Shown here piece by piece: positions 1 to 11,390 of a stretch of 64,000 nt of DNA. Numbering within the stretch: position 1 is the stretch's first letter; each line of letters starts with the position of its first letter. Source of the DNA: Chionis minor (Eukaryota; Chordata; Aves; Charadriiformes; Chionididae); the NCBI GenBank assembly GCA_013398295.1, contig VZSF01003482.1, positions 429,809-493,808 on the forward strand. The letters run 5' to 3'. A program made the position numbers and the translations under genes. The notes beneath the pieces are model-generated. The model made no database searches. It was not told the origin of the DNA and was given only the letters and a program-made list of their open reading frames with translations.

Positions 1-362
1 AATGTGTGATAAACTCACCACAACCCCCATTCCTTGTCCCTTTGTGCCATTGGATGGGAAGAGGTCGAGCATTCAGGAGTGAAGTTCAGCCCAGGAAGAA
101 GAGAAGGGTGGCAGAAAGGTGTTTTAAGATTTGGTTTTATTTCTCATTACTCTACTCGGACTTCGAATTGACAATAAATTAAATTAATTTCCCCAAGTCG
201 AGTCTGTTTTGCCTGTGATGGTAACTGGTGAATGATCTCCCTGTCCTCATCTCAACCCATGAGGCTTTACTCATATTTTCCCTCCCCCTGTCTAGCTGAG
301 GAGAGGAGTGACAGAGCGGCTTTGGTGAGCACCTAGCATTCAGCCAAGGTCAACCCTCCACA
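1..362 (+). mobile_element. Avian LTR, 3' portion (cut by window start)
   Basis: I recognise this as the 3' part of a long LTR common in bird genomes; I recall no family name with certainty. It ends ...ccaca at 362, a canonical CA end. An AATAAA polyadenylation signal lies at about 172-177, followed by AT-rich then GT-rich sequence, as in an R/U5 region. The 5' part lies outside the window. The matching 5' half of the same LTR type occurs separately at 24770-25172. Family recognition is from memory; the CA end and the polyA signal are seen. Confidence 0.6.
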
Positions 363-2711
363 TTAAACATTAAGAGTTTCCTTTATTAAAAGTCATCTTT
401 TGTAAAACACATCTGTCTCCTGCCTCTGTATGGTTACATCACTTCTTTTTCAGTAAAGAAATATTTTAATCATAACACCCAATAGCAGTGTTAGTTAAAT
501 ATGCGGTAGTGCAATTATTTACAAAAGTATTGCAGAATGAGTGTTGTTTTTTTAAAACATTATGCTCATTTAAAACACATTTTTTAAAAGGTAGTATCAA
601 TATTTGCGATTTCACAGCTACAGTGAAGCAATAAAGTAATTATTTATTTATGGAGTTATATCTTTTCTGGATTGGCATTTTGACATTTTTAAATTCTGCT
701 GTAAAAAGAAGGCAGTGAACTATTTCAAAATTATTCATTCTAATTCTGGACTTAAGTGGATGCTATGGAGGTCTTAGGTCCATGTTTGTCCTTACCTTAA
801 CGGCTGTTTTTCTTAGTAGGTAAAACTTCAGTGTAAGGAGTTTTCTTTTAATGATCTTTTAAGTAGAAATAGCTTCTGTTCAAAAAAGAACTAGAAAGTG
901 ACTTTATCTAGTTCTTAATATAAATGCAGGCGCACAGTACTAGGCTTTACTTCACAGTTTTGTTCAGTTAGAACTTAGAAAAAGTCTCCCTTTAAAGGTC
1001 TTCACCACTTGAAGGACTGATTATAAAAAGAAAGCCTTCAGATCTCTGCTAGAAATAGGTGAATCAATCCCAGCTCATGGCAATGTGTGTAAAAACCTGT
1101 TTTTGCAAATGAGATCTCTTACCAGATATTAAGTTGGTTACAAGAACACCGGATGTGATGGTACTGTGCCAGATCAGACATGTGGAATGGAGGGCTTTGG
1201 TAATTCCCAATGAAAACAACTGCAGGGTTTTAAGATTGTGTTTTAAAACCAAAACTGTAGGAAAAGTTTTCCATGAAAATGCACTCATGCAGAGTTCAAG
1301 GAGACAGCTCTCGGTATCAGTCTGAATTGACAAGCCACCCTTGGCACTGGTGGTTTTGCGCTTTAGCAAGGAACCTATGAGGGATGGATTCAAAACTGCT
1401 TTCTCAGCTCTAATGGTATTTTCCTACTTAGGCTCAAGATGCACTGACAAAACTGTGGGAAATCTTGCATTGCTAGCGCCCGGGCTCTGACCACTCGGCG
1501 GGTTCATAGAGATTCCTGATGTTTATATTGCAGTAACGCTTTGGACGTTGACCAAAGAATAATGAATTTATAATGAAAAGCTTCCTTGTTAATTCAGTTT
1601 TTTAGAAACAAATAAGTAAACATTCTTCAATGAAACTATTGAGACAGTTTTGCACCTTTCCATTTCTCCTTCATTTTATGACAACATATGAGTAACTCAC
1701 CAAGTGATTGTTATGGTGAGCTATAGGCTCAAGTTTTGTATCAGTACATTGGTTACACGACAGTAGTTTTTCTGTCACTGAAATCAAACTACCCAGCCAC
1801 ATACATTATGCTCCTTAACTTTGATTTCATCAGTTCTCTCACAGAAAATACAGCTGGCTCCATTTTACTGCCAAAGCAAAGGGGAGCCTGTCCCAAGAAC
1901 TCAAGCTGCTCTGATGTAGCTGGAAAACTTCTGTTTGTGTTCTGGAAAACTCAGTGGCACAGAGAACCATGAAGGTTTGGCACATCCACATAAACTGTAC
2001 TAGAGGTCTGCAAAAACATGGGAGGGACATCTGTACAAGGTTATGAGTTTATGACCGCACAGAAAGAGGGTTAATTGCCCTGGTTACTAAGCCGGCTGCC
2101 AATGATGCACAGACACAAATCATCCTGAAAGCAAGCCGCATCCGCAGCTTGTGTGCACCATGTGTGCAAATGGTACAAGTGTTGTAAGTCCCAGAGAGCT
2201 TAAAAGAGCTCTGTTCTGCTCCCCCTGAAGTCAGCAGCAATGTGACCATTATCTATTAGAGACACTGATCTAAGCCAGCAATAACGAGACAGCATAAGCT
2301 GAGTTAGAAGTCTAGCCTGTCAGTTTCCTGTCAAATTTGGGCTCTAATGAAAGTCAGTCTGCAGGTACTGTTAATCTCCAGCAGTTTTATAAATCATTGG
2401 GCTGCTTGGGCAGATACCAGTATTGGTAGCAAAATGTGGGCATTCAGGTAACAAAGTGTTGGCTTTCTTATTCACTTGCCTTTGCTTTATATTCTTTATG
2501 CCTTTTACTGCACAGAGATACGGTTGTACACACATCCCAGTATGGGTTGGATGGATGGTTGCTACATGCTGAAGATTTTATCAATGTCTTTTCTACCTTT
2601 TCATTAAAATATCTGCTGTTTAGGCATTTATTTCACCTTGAAGTAATAAATTTGGTAGGGGTTTCCTTTGTGTGGGGCTGTGTGAGTTGTGTGTTTGTTT
2701 TTTTAAACGTT
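363..2711. other. AT-rich DNA with no recognised gene
   Basis: No repeat, exon or RNA gene recognised. The short open frames here (for example 1064-1393 minus) show no domain-like content and are compatible with chance. A short GC-rich blip occurs near 1478-1502. Confidence 0.5.
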
Positions 2712-3300
2712 TGTACTGGTTTTGGCTGGGGTAAAGTTAATTTTTTTTCATAGTAGCTCATATGGTGTTGTGCTTGGGATTTGTGACCAAAACAGCGTTG
2801 ACAACACAGGGATGTTTTGGCTATTGCTGAGCAGTGCTTACACAGCATCAAAGCTTTCTCTGCTTCTCATGCTGTTTCCCCGGGGAGTGGCTGGGGGTGT
2901 GCAAAACCTGAGAGGGGTTGCAGCCGGGAGAGCTCACTCCAGCCAAAGGGATATACCATATGGCATTGTGCTTGGCAACAAAAGCTGTGGAAAAGAAGAG
3001 GGGATGGGGGGGAGGGAAGGCATTTGGAGTTACGGCATTTGTCCTCCCAAGTAACGATTATGTGTGATGAAGCCCTGTTTTCCTTGAGATGGCTGAACAC
3101 CTGGCTGCTTATGGGAAATAATGAATGAATTCCTTATTTTGCTTTCTTGCACAATCAGCTTTTACTTCCCCTATTAAACTGTCTTTATTTCAACCTATGA
3201 GTTTTCGTACTTTTACCCTTTTGATTCTTTTACCCACCCGCTGGATAGGAATGAGTGAGCTGCTGTGTGGGGCTTAGTTGCCTACTGGGCCTAACTCACA
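2712..3300 (+). mobile_element. Solo LTR of an avian endogenous retrovirus, near complete
   Basis: Starts TGTACTGGTTTTGGCTGGG at 2712 and ends ...ctcaca at 3300, giving TG/CA borders and about 589 bp. I recognise it as a widespread bird ERV LTR: a cagcgttgacaacacaggga-type block near 2793, a purine-rich stretch near 2995-3020, and a terminal gcttagttgcc block. An ATTAAA signal at 3173-3178 is in the expected place. No internal retroviral sequence or second LTR adjoins it, so it is best read as a solo LTR left by LTR-LTR recombination. I could not see a clear target-site duplication. Family recognition is from memory. Confidence 0.68.
3173..3178 (+). promoter_or_regulatory. LTR polyadenylation signal ATTAAA
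   Basis: ATTAAA inside the 2712-3300 LTR, followed about 10 bases later by T-rich sequence. Its position about 120 bp before the LTR end fits the R/U5 boundary of this LTR type. Confidence 0.5.
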
Positions 3301-3468
3301 AAAAAATTTTATATTTAGGGTGAAGAAGTGTTTATAAGTGTACAGTGAACACTATTAAAAAAAGCTAATGATTATATGTAGATTAATGAACTGAATATTT
3401 TATTTTTGAGAGCTGCATGAACAGATTTCCCACTATGCCTATCTTTGTCATACCTATCTATACCTTTG

Positions 3469-4072
3469 GGACAGGTATCCCAGGAAGAGTATAGAGACAA
3501 TGCCTGGTTGTGTAGGGATGGGGTCAGAATGTCCAAGACACAGATGGAGCTGAACTTGGCAAGGCACACAAAGAATGTTAAGAAGGGCTTCTACAGGTAT
3601 GTCAGCCAGAAACAGAAGGTCAAAGGAAGCCTATCCCCCGTGATGAGCACGGCTGGCAAACTGGTAACAATAGATTAGGAAAAAGCTGAGGTACTGAAAA
3701 ATTTCTTGCCTCAGTCTTCACGGGCAACCTTTCTTCCCACACCTCTCAAGTAGATGGACCACAAGACAGGGACTGAGGGAGGAAAGTCCCTCCCACTGTA
3801 AGACATCAGGTTTGTGACCACCTGTGGAACCTGAACATAGAGAATTCTATGGGACCTGATGAGACGCATCCCAGAGTCCTGAGGGGATTGGCTGCTGTAT
3901 TTGCCAAGCCACTCTCCATGATACTTGAAAAGTCGCAGCAGTCAGGTGAAGTCCTCAGTGACTGGAAAAAGGGAAACACTGTGTTTGTTTTTAAAAAAGA
4001 TAGAAAGAGGGACTCTGGCAACTACCAATCTATCAGCCTCACCTCTGTGCCTGGTAAGATCATCAAACAGAT
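3469..4072 (+). pseudogene. CR1 ORF2 remnant: linker and RT N-terminal region
   Basis: Frame with GQVSQEEYRD, then MELNLARHTKNVKKGFYRYV, then a stop, then a different frame from 3849 with MGPDETHPRVLRGLA, GEVLSDWKKGN and [10 protein letters not shown]. These are the conserved N-terminal RT blocks of CR1 ORF2 (a nuclear or cytoplasmic RNP enzyme for target-primed reverse transcription). At least one frameshift and one stop break it, and it ends at the deletion junction near 4072. The start is a 5' truncation, so there is no initiation codon of its own. Confidence 0.85.
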
Positions 4073-4084
4073 GGTACAACTGGT

Positions 4085-4630
4085 ATGAATACAGGCCTGG
4101 GGATGAAGGGATTTGAGAGAAGCCCTACCAAGAAGGACTTGGGGGTACTGGTGGATGAAAAGCTGCAAATGAGCCAGCAATGTGAACTCACAGCCAAGAA
4201 TACCAACCACATCCTAGGCTGCATCAAAAGAAGTGTGGCCAGCAGGTTGAGGGAGGTGATTCTGCTGCTCTACTTGGCTCTTGCGAGACCCCAGACAGAG
4301 AACTGCATCCAACTCTGGAGCCTTCAGAACAGGAACAACATGGACCTGTTGGAGTGGGTCCAGAGAAGAGCCACAAAAATGATCAGAGGGATGGAGCACC
4401 TCTCCTGTGAGGACAGGCTGAGAGAGTTGGGGCTATTCAGCCTGGAGAAGAGAACGTTCCACAGAGACCTTACTGCGGCTTCTCCGTACATAAAGCAGGC
4501 CTACAGGAAAGATGGGGACAAATTTTTTAGCAGGGGCTGTTGTGATAGGACAAGGAGCTATGTTTTTAAACTAAAAGAGGTAGGATTTAAATTACATATA
4601 AGGAAGAAATTTGTTACAATGAGGTGGTGA
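4085..4630 (+). pseudogene. CR1 ORF2 remnant: RT C-terminal (thumb and tail) region
   Basis: 181 codons open. Recognisable CR1 C-terminal blocks in order: [78 protein letters not shown], then the terminal FKLKEVGFKLHIRKKFVTMR. In intact CR1 this follows the catalytic palm and runs to the ORF2 stop. The ATG at 4085 is not a genuine start; it lies just after the internal deletion. Non-functional. Confidence 0.85.
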
Positions 4631-4813
4631 AACACTGTCACAGGTTGCACAGAGAGATGGTAGATGCCCCACCCTGGAAACATTCAATGTCAAGTTGGGT
4701 AAGGCAATGGGCAACCTGATGCATTTGAAGATGTCCCCACTCATTGCAGGGGAGGTTGGACTACATGACCTTTAAAGGTCCCTTCCAACCCAAACTTTTC
4801 CATGATTCTATGA

Positions 4814-7800
4814 TGATACAGACCTGCTACTTGCTTAATAACTTGCAGATCTTCACAGGATTAACTGCAAATTGGAATCCAACAGTAGCAGCTGAAAAAG
4901 CATGGTTGGTTTTTTGTTTTTTTGTTTCTTTTAGAAAAGCAGTCAACCTCGATTAAACTTTTTCCAGTAAGGAGAAATCAATAATAATCCTTGTTAAGCT
5001 ATTCTCATGCTTATTTACAGGTAGAGATGATACCTTACCCTTCTACAGTACATTTTTCCAGTGAACCTTGGCTATTGTTAAACCTTTACCTGTTAGCTAC
5101 ACAGTCCCTCTGTTAGCAGGTGTAACATAAGTTTCTGACAAGAGTTGGATGCTGTGCTGTCCATTGAAGTCTGATACTAATAATGCACTGCTCATGGCCT
5201 AGAGGAAGAGGAGGTAACCAAGCTGAAACTCTTGAAGATAAGTTTTTACAGGGTCCCTGACATGCACTGAGCTGGTGAGTCTACTCACATAACTAGACTG
5301 TTGGATACTATTTTCCTGTGTAAGGTCACATTATATTAATGAAAAGTGTGTCTCTTCAGAGAGTCTACCAATTGACCAGTATTCAGCCTGAGTCCTTGAA
5401 AGGAAACTTGCTCATAGCACTGGAGTTTTGGTGACATCAGTAATGCAAAATAACATCAACTTTTCTAACCCGATTTTTTCTATTCTTTATTCAAAGCTGT
5501 AATAAGCCCTTCTGGCTGCAGCATTTCACTGGAATTCAGATTCAGCAGTTGGTTTTCAGCAAGGGGTTTACACTTTCTTCAGTCTTCGACATCCTATTTC
5601 TGTGGCAGATAATTTTTTTTAAACTTGGCTACAGGGTGCCTGAGAGTATATTCAGATTCTACTGATTTTTGACAGGAAAGTACACACAAAAGACATTACA
5701 TTGTGAAATAAATCTACACAGAAAAGATAGGAAAATTATTTCTTTTAAATTCTGTCAACATCTGAACTTAGTTTGCTGTTTAGTTTTCTCATCTGAAAAT
5801 ATGAAAATATGAAATCTCATATTGAAAATATCAACTTATGTCACCTCATTATCATCATGCAGACATCCTGAACTAAGCCTCTCCTAAGAATTCCAATTAA
5901 TGTTCAAAGACCCATTCATCAGCATTGTTGCCAGAAAAACGCCAACTGTTCCAGACACTATTAAGACTTTTGAAGAAGACTAGTGGAACTTCTGAACACA
6001 AGAACGACTGTCCTACAACTCAAGAAGTTGATTTGTTCTAGCAATCTTATGTGATTTATCCCATTTCATCCTGCATGAGATGGTTTGTGTTCTGGAGTTG
6101 CCTCTCTGACTCAGCAATGAAGATTGTTTAGGTGACTACATTAGATAAATAACTCCTAACTAGGCAAAATTAAGTGATGTGAATCTTACTCATTGAATTA
6201 TAGTGGCTGGATGCATTCTGAGGTCTCATAAAAAAAGGGCAGTCTTGAGCAGTGTGTAGATAATGTATCTACATCTAATAGCATTACTTAGAATGTATTA
6301 GCAGATTGAGTTAGCGACTTGATGCAGACAACAAAACCCATAAAGAAATTTTCTTAAAGTAATAATACAGTAACTCTTGAAATGCTGATCAGAAGAGAGA
6401 AAGCCACACAACTGAAGGAACATATTACATCCATTACATAGATGGCATCACACAAGTTGTTCTAACCTAGGCTTTTATTATATGTACCTTTCTCCCAGTC
6501 TGTGCTCCTGGCTGAGGACTCCACTTTAGTTGTGAAATACTATTTTAACAGCTCGGAATTCCTGCTGGAGTTAAAGAAATATGGCCATTAGTATTTCCGT
6601 TCTGACTGTTATTCATGGTAGTATACACACAAAAAATTCTTGCAGTAATTATGTATATAAGCCACCAGTCTTCAATGGACAATTTTAAATTACATTATTG
6701 CAACATTCAGACCAACACTGATAAAAGAATTTGTATTTGGGAAGTGAGCGTACAGCATGTAGTACATAACACATTCAAACAGTGACAAAGTACAAACCTT
6801 CTTCTTACTTGTCACTAGATCTGACAAGTCATAAAAAAAATAATCTAAAGACCTTTCTTGTTCTCCTTGAACGTAAAAAGCATATAAGAAAAGCAAATCC
6901 TTTGGCCAAATCCTTTGGCCAAAGCCAAAGCCTCCCTTCACCCTCATCACAGTCTTTCCAGTTTTTCCGTTTTATTCTTGGTGTCGTGCCCCAAGATTAA
7001 TGAGCTCCAGGTGCTACCAACTATACCTCTGTTTCTCAACTTTTGTGCAAGTGCTAATAAAGCTAAATTAAAACATTTGGTATAGTATGGGTGATGTTGG
7101 AGCAAATATCCAGAGGTCTTCCACAGCTATGAAAAAGCAGACTATCTCTTCAGTCACAACTGGTGTTGTTACTTCCGCTATGCCAAATACCAAGGGACAA
7201 GGCAGCTAGTTATATTGTATTAAAGATAGCTGGGCTAGGATAAGCACGCATTTCTGCTTCAACAAGAAGACCTTGTATCTCTGAGTTTAGTCAATGACGA
7301 GTTCTTTCTCGAGTCAATGACGAGTCAATGTTCTTTCTTAAGGAAAGAACAAATGAAAACAGCTTAAAAATTCAAAAAGGTAATTCATTGAATATCTTTA
7401 ATAGACAAGAGCATAAAATATAGTAAGACTACTGTGAAATATTGTTTTTATTAAATTATATTTTATAGTTCAAATGGCTCAAATACATTAACAAGCCTTA
7501 GTAATCAAATTGTTTCTCTTCCATTAAATATCTATTTCAGAAGACTTGCCACCTGCGTTTTCTACTTATTTTTAATATCTCTTTAAAATATTTTGTTTAT
7601 TTTTTAAATCATTCTAGGACATCTTTTATTTCTTGTGTATTACTATGAGCTTTTACAACTCTCGAAATTGCTTAAGTACTATCAATACACTTGGAGGATA
7701 GTGTACTGCAACTTCTGGTAACTGCAACTCAATTCGACTGTTAATTAAAATGTACTATCACACTTGTTTGAACTAGTATATTATTAACAAGAACACAGTT

Positions 7801-8440
7801 CTGTCCTTATAAGCAGGATTACATTTTAGTCTCTTTCAGAGCTCCTGTAGAGGCAGAAGACTGGATCTTCTATTTATCTATTGATTATTTAGTTGCAGGC
7901 TTCATTTGTCAGTAGCTCCTCTTCAGAGTTGTCTCTTTTTTTTTTTTTTTTTCTTTGAAGAACTTCAGCACAGCTTTGGCTCTCCAGCTACAAAGAGTTT
8001 AAGAATTCAAAAGATGTGGGTTCAAATTTGTTAGGAATTCCTGATGTCCTTGGGTGAAAGTTTGAACAGACCTGCTGATTTGCTTTTATTTATCTTCTCC
8101 AAAGTGTTCCTTTAGCACTTTTTTCTTTTTAATCAACTGCTTATTAGCCATTGCTTCATTACTGCTAAACTGTTGGTGGGCAAAAGCCTCAAAGATAGTG
8201 GGAATTTAGTCATGGACTTCAAGAGGCCTGGGATTTTAGTTTATAGCTCTGCTTACTCAGTCTTGAAGGTGGGTTTGAATAAAATCAGCTGCATAGCTTC
8301 AATATATTACATTTCACACATCCTTTCATAGTATACAGCTACTTTATTTCTGTTTTTCTTATTCTTTGCATGTAAAAAGGCTTTGTAAGGACGCTTCTTA
8401 TTTCCTTAACATCTTGGAATGGATTACCTAAATGTGCTTC
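4814..8440. other. AT-rich DNA; short palindromic tandem, poly-T, no gene seen
   Basis: No exon or known repeat recognised in 3.6 kb. Small structures: a 13-bp unit (aaatcctttggcc) repeated twice at 6895-6920 that also forms a perfect 11-bp inverted repeat (6900-6910 with 6914-6924); a tcaatgacgag direct repeat near 7291-7327; a T17 run at 7936-7952. Confidence 0.5.
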
Positions 8441-8618
8441 CAGCCGCACTCCTAACAGTTTGATGCAATGCCAGCAATAGACGCCCAGAGCCTGGAGAAG
8501 GATCACAGGTCAGCAGAGAGCACCTGGAGTGTGACACAAAGGAATTTCAGCCACTCCAGCCAGGAAGTCACCTTCAACAGGGACCAAATTTAAATGCCTC
8601 CAGGCAAACGCATGTAGC

Positions 8619-9240
8619 ATGGGGAACAAACAAGAGGCATTAGAGATGTGCACATGCCTGCAGGGCTATGATCTCACTGGCATCACAGAGACACCATGGG
8701 ATGGCTCCTATGACTGGAGTGTTGGAATGGAAGGACACAGATTCTTCAGGAAGGACAGGCAGGGAGATGAGGAGGTGATGTTGCCCTCTATGTCAATGAC
8801 CAGCTGGAGTGCATGGGGCTCCACCTATGTGTGGATGAAGAGACAACTGGGAGTTTATGAGTCAGCATTAAAGAGAACACAGGGGCAGGTGACATTGCTA
8901 CAGGCCACCCAACCATGAAGACTGAGTGAAAAAGGCCGTCTATAGACAGACAGGAGCAGCCACAAGTTCACAGGCCCTGGTCCTCACGGGGGACTTCAAC
9001 AACCCTGGTATCTGTTGGAGGGACAACACAGCAAGACATAACCAATCCAGGAGGTTCCTGGAATTCTTTGATGATAAACTCCTTCTCTAAGTGATAGAGG
9101 ATCCAGCAAGGAGAGGTGCCCTGCTGGAGCTTGTTCTCACCAGCAAGGAGAGGCTGGTGGGGAATGCGAAGCTCAAGGAGAGTGCGCAGCAAGCTCACTA
9201 CCCTGGACTTCAGTAGAGCAGACCTTGGTCTCTTGAGGGA
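8619..9240 (+). pseudogene. CR1 ORF2 remnant: APE-type endonuclease domain
   Basis: From 8619: MGNKQEALEM, YDLTGITETPWDGSYDWSVG and FRKDRQGDEEV, the N-terminal endonuclease blocks, which keep the Glu in the TET motif expected to bind metal. In another frame near 8986: LVLTGDFNNPGICWRDNTAR, the GDFN block of APE-type nucleases, then RRFLEFF and RRGALLELVLTSKERLVG. The domain nicks target DNA to prime reverse transcription in intact elements. Frameshifts between blocks and stops make it a pseudogene. Confidence 0.85.
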
Positions 9241-9349
9241 TCTGCTTGATAGAGTACTGTGGGGTAAAGCCCTGGCGAGAAGAGGGGCCTAAAAAAGCTG
9301 GCTAGTATTCAAGGATCACCTCCTCCAAGCTCAGGAGGGATGCATTCCA

Positions 9350-10294
9350 ATGAAGAGAAAGTCAGGCAAAAACACCAGGAAGCCTGCATGGATGAACAAC
9401 GAGCTCCTGGACAATCTCAAACAGAAAAAGGAAGCCTACAGGGGGTGGAAGCAAGGACAGGTATCCTGGGAGGAATACAGAGAAACTGTCCAAGCAGCCA
9501 GGCATCAGGTTAGGAAAGCTAAAGCTGCAATAGAGTTAAATCTGGCCAGGGACATCCAGGGAAATGAGAAAAGCTTCTATAAGCATCGCAGATAAAAGGA
9601 AGACTAGGGAAAATGTGAACCCTCTCCGGAAGGAAACAGGAGACCTGGTCACCCAGGATGTGGACAAGGCTGAGGTACTCAATGACTTTTTTTACCTTGG
9701 TCGTCACTGGCAAGGGCTCTAACCACACAGCCCAAGTCACCAACGGCAAAGTCAGGGACTGGGAGAATGAGATACCACCCCCTTTAGGTGAAAAACAAGT
9801 ACAAGACCATCTGAGGAACCCAAATGTGCCCAAGTCCATGGGACCTGATGAGGTACATCTGTGAGTCCTGAGGGAACTGGTAGATGAAGCTGCAAAGCCA
9901 CTATCCATCATATTTGAAAAGCTGTGGCATTTTGATGAATTTCCCACTGACTGGAAAAGGGGAAATATAGGCTCTATTTTTGAAAAGGGGGAAAAAGGAA
10001 GACCTGGAGAACTACAGGCTGGTCAGTCTCATCTCTGTGCCTGGCAAGATCATGGAGCAGATCCTCCTAGAAACTCTGCTAAGGCACATGGAAAATAAGG
10101 AGGTAATCAGACAATATGGCTTCACTAAAGGCACATTGTGCCTGACAAATTTGGTGGCCTTCTATGGCAGCATTACAGCCTTGGTGGATAAGAGAAGAGC
10201 AACGGACATCATCTACCTGGACCTGCGTGAAGCGTTTGACACTATCCTTTGCGATGTCCTTCTCTCTAAATTGGAGAGATGTGCCCCAAGATAA
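9350..10294 (+). pseudogene. CR1 ORF2 remnant: linker and RT N-terminal half
   Basis: Linker block [20 protein letters not shown] and [19 protein letters not shown] (9350-9595). Then MGPDEVHL near 9838, a stop, and from 9980 [54 protein letters not shown] and [13 protein letters not shown]. The last block is RT motif A; the Asp of LDLREAFD is retained (the equivalent in CR1-A is LDLCKAFD). The frame ends in LSKLER at the deletion junction near 10283, before the motif with the FADD pair. Confidence 0.85.
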
Positions 10295-10610
10295 GAAGGA
10301 CATGGACCTGTTGGAGTGGGTCCAGAGAAGTGTCATGAAGATGATCAGAGGGTTGGAGCACCTCTTATATGAAGACAGCCTGAGACAGTTGGGGTTGTTC
10401 AGCTTGGAGAAGAGAAGTCTCTGGGGAGACCTTATAGCAGCCTTCCAGTACTTAAATGGAGCCTACAGGAGAGCTGGGGAGGGACTCTTTATCAGGGAGT
10501 GTAGTAATAGGTTGAGGGGTGATGGTTTTAAGCTAAAAGAGGGTAGATTTAGATTATATGTTATGAAGATATTCTTTACTGTGAGGGTGGTGAGACACTG
10601 GAACAAGTGA
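10283..10610 (+). pseudogene. CR1 ORF2 remnant: RT C-terminal tail
   Basis: Follows the deletion directly: KKDMDLLEWVQRSVMKMIRG, LRQLGLFSLEKRSLWGDLIA, FQYLNGAYRRAGEGLF, GFKLKEGRFRLYVM and VVRHWNK. It matches the C-terminal end of CR1 ORF2 but lies in a different frame from the upstream RT half. About 140 residues of RT, including the FADD box, appear to be missing between the halves, judged against the other copies here. Confidence 0.83.
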
Positions 10611-11011
10611 TCCAGGGAAGTTCTAGATGTCCCATTCTTGGAAGTGTTCAAGGCCAGGTTGGACGGGGCTTTGAGCAACCTGGTCTAGTGGGTCCCCACC
10701 CATGGCAGTGGGATAGGAACTAGGTGATCTTTAAGGTCCCTTCCAACCCAAACCATTCCATGATTCTATGATAAGATGGCAGCTTTGGGATTAAGTTAGT
10801 GTTTGTTGCTGGTGCTTTTAAACAATACTCAATACTTTCAGAGATCTATTTTAACACCTATATTAGGATGGAAATAGTTCAGAGACTCAAGAGATTCAAT
10901 TACTCCTACACTTTCAAATGGAAATGTTGGAAACTTTGTTTGCTGATGACTTAATGGAGGAGCAGCCTGTATAAATAGTGTACTGGAGATAGAATAGTTG
11001 TGTTTTATGGA

Positions 11012-11055
11012 GAATGGAATGGAATGGAATGGAATGGAATGGAATGGAATGGAAT
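11012..11055. repeat. Pentanucleotide microsatellite (GGAAT)n
   Basis: About nine uninterrupted GGAAT/ATGGA units. It abuts a CR1-like 3' end (11056-11160) and probably began as that element's 3' tail, expanded by slippage. Confidence 0.9.
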
Positions 11056-11160
11056 AGAAGTAGTTCAACTGGAAGGGATGTAAAACTATCATCCAGTCCA
11101 ACTGCTTGAGCACTTCAGGACTGACTAAAAGTTAAAGGATACTCTTCAGGGTAATGTCTG
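11056..11160 (-). mobile_element. CR1-like LINE 3' fragment with pentamer tail
   Basis: Contains tagttcaactggaagggatg and atccagtccaactgcttgag then actgactaaaagttaaag. This is the reverse complement of a CR1-type 3' end but of a subtype unlike the octamer-tailed copies elsewhere. It is cut off after about 105 bp, where another CR1 end starts. Subtype assignment is from memory. Confidence 0.6.
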
Positions 11161-11162
11161 TA

Positions 11163-11390
11163 TCATAGAATCACAGAACTGTAGAACACCAGGTTGGAAG
11201 GGACCTCAAAGATCAACTGGTCCAACCTTTCTTGGCAAAAGCACAGCCTAGACAAGATGCCCCATCACCCTGTCCAGCTGAATCTTAAAGTGTCCAATGA
11301 TGAACAATCCATCCCTTCCCTGGGGAGATTATTCCAATGGCTGACTGTTCTCATTGTAAAAATGTTTCCCTTGTGTCCAATCAGAATTTT
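11163..11390 (-). mobile_element. CR1 LINE 3' fragment
   Basis: Starts tcatagaatcacagaactg with gttggaagggacctcaaaga and caccctgtccagctgaatct, the reverse complement of a CR1 3' UTR. It includes the segment ending ttattccaatggctgactgt ... aaaatgtttccct that corresponds to the end of ORF2. Right boundary approximate. Confidence 0.75.

Larger units (their letters stand above)
3465..4813 (+). mobile_element. CR1 LINE copy CR1-1, 5'-truncated, with internal RT deletion
   Basis: Non-LTR retrotransposon of the CR1 clade. It begins in the linker between endonuclease and reverse transcriptase (GQVSQEEYRD at about 3469) and ends in the typical 3' UTR (gaggttggactacatgacct ... ccttccaaccc ... tgattctatgatg). 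The RT N-terminal part (to about 4072) is joined directly to the RT C-terminal part (from about 4090). The palm domain, including the FADD catalytic box, is therefore gone. The two parts are in different frames. The copy is dead. The 3' tail keeps only about one and a half octamer units. Confidence 0.9.
8441..10771 (+). mobile_element. CR1 LINE copy CR1-2, long, with internal RT deletion
   Basis: The longest + strand CR1 here (about 2.3 kb). It starts in the region just before the ORF2 endonuclease (approximate boundary), runs through the endonuclease, linker and RT N-terminal half, then jumps at about 10283 to the RT C-terminus and 3' UTR, ending ccatgattctatg at 10770. Several frameshifts and stops disrupt ORF2. 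The RT palm with the catalytic FADD box is missing because of the jump. Confidence 0.9.

Noticed and set aside
4040..4100. CR1 internal deletions as spliced-out introns
   Set aside because: No consistent GT/AG context at the junctions that I can see without a consensus, and each junction differs. Not excluded for single cases.
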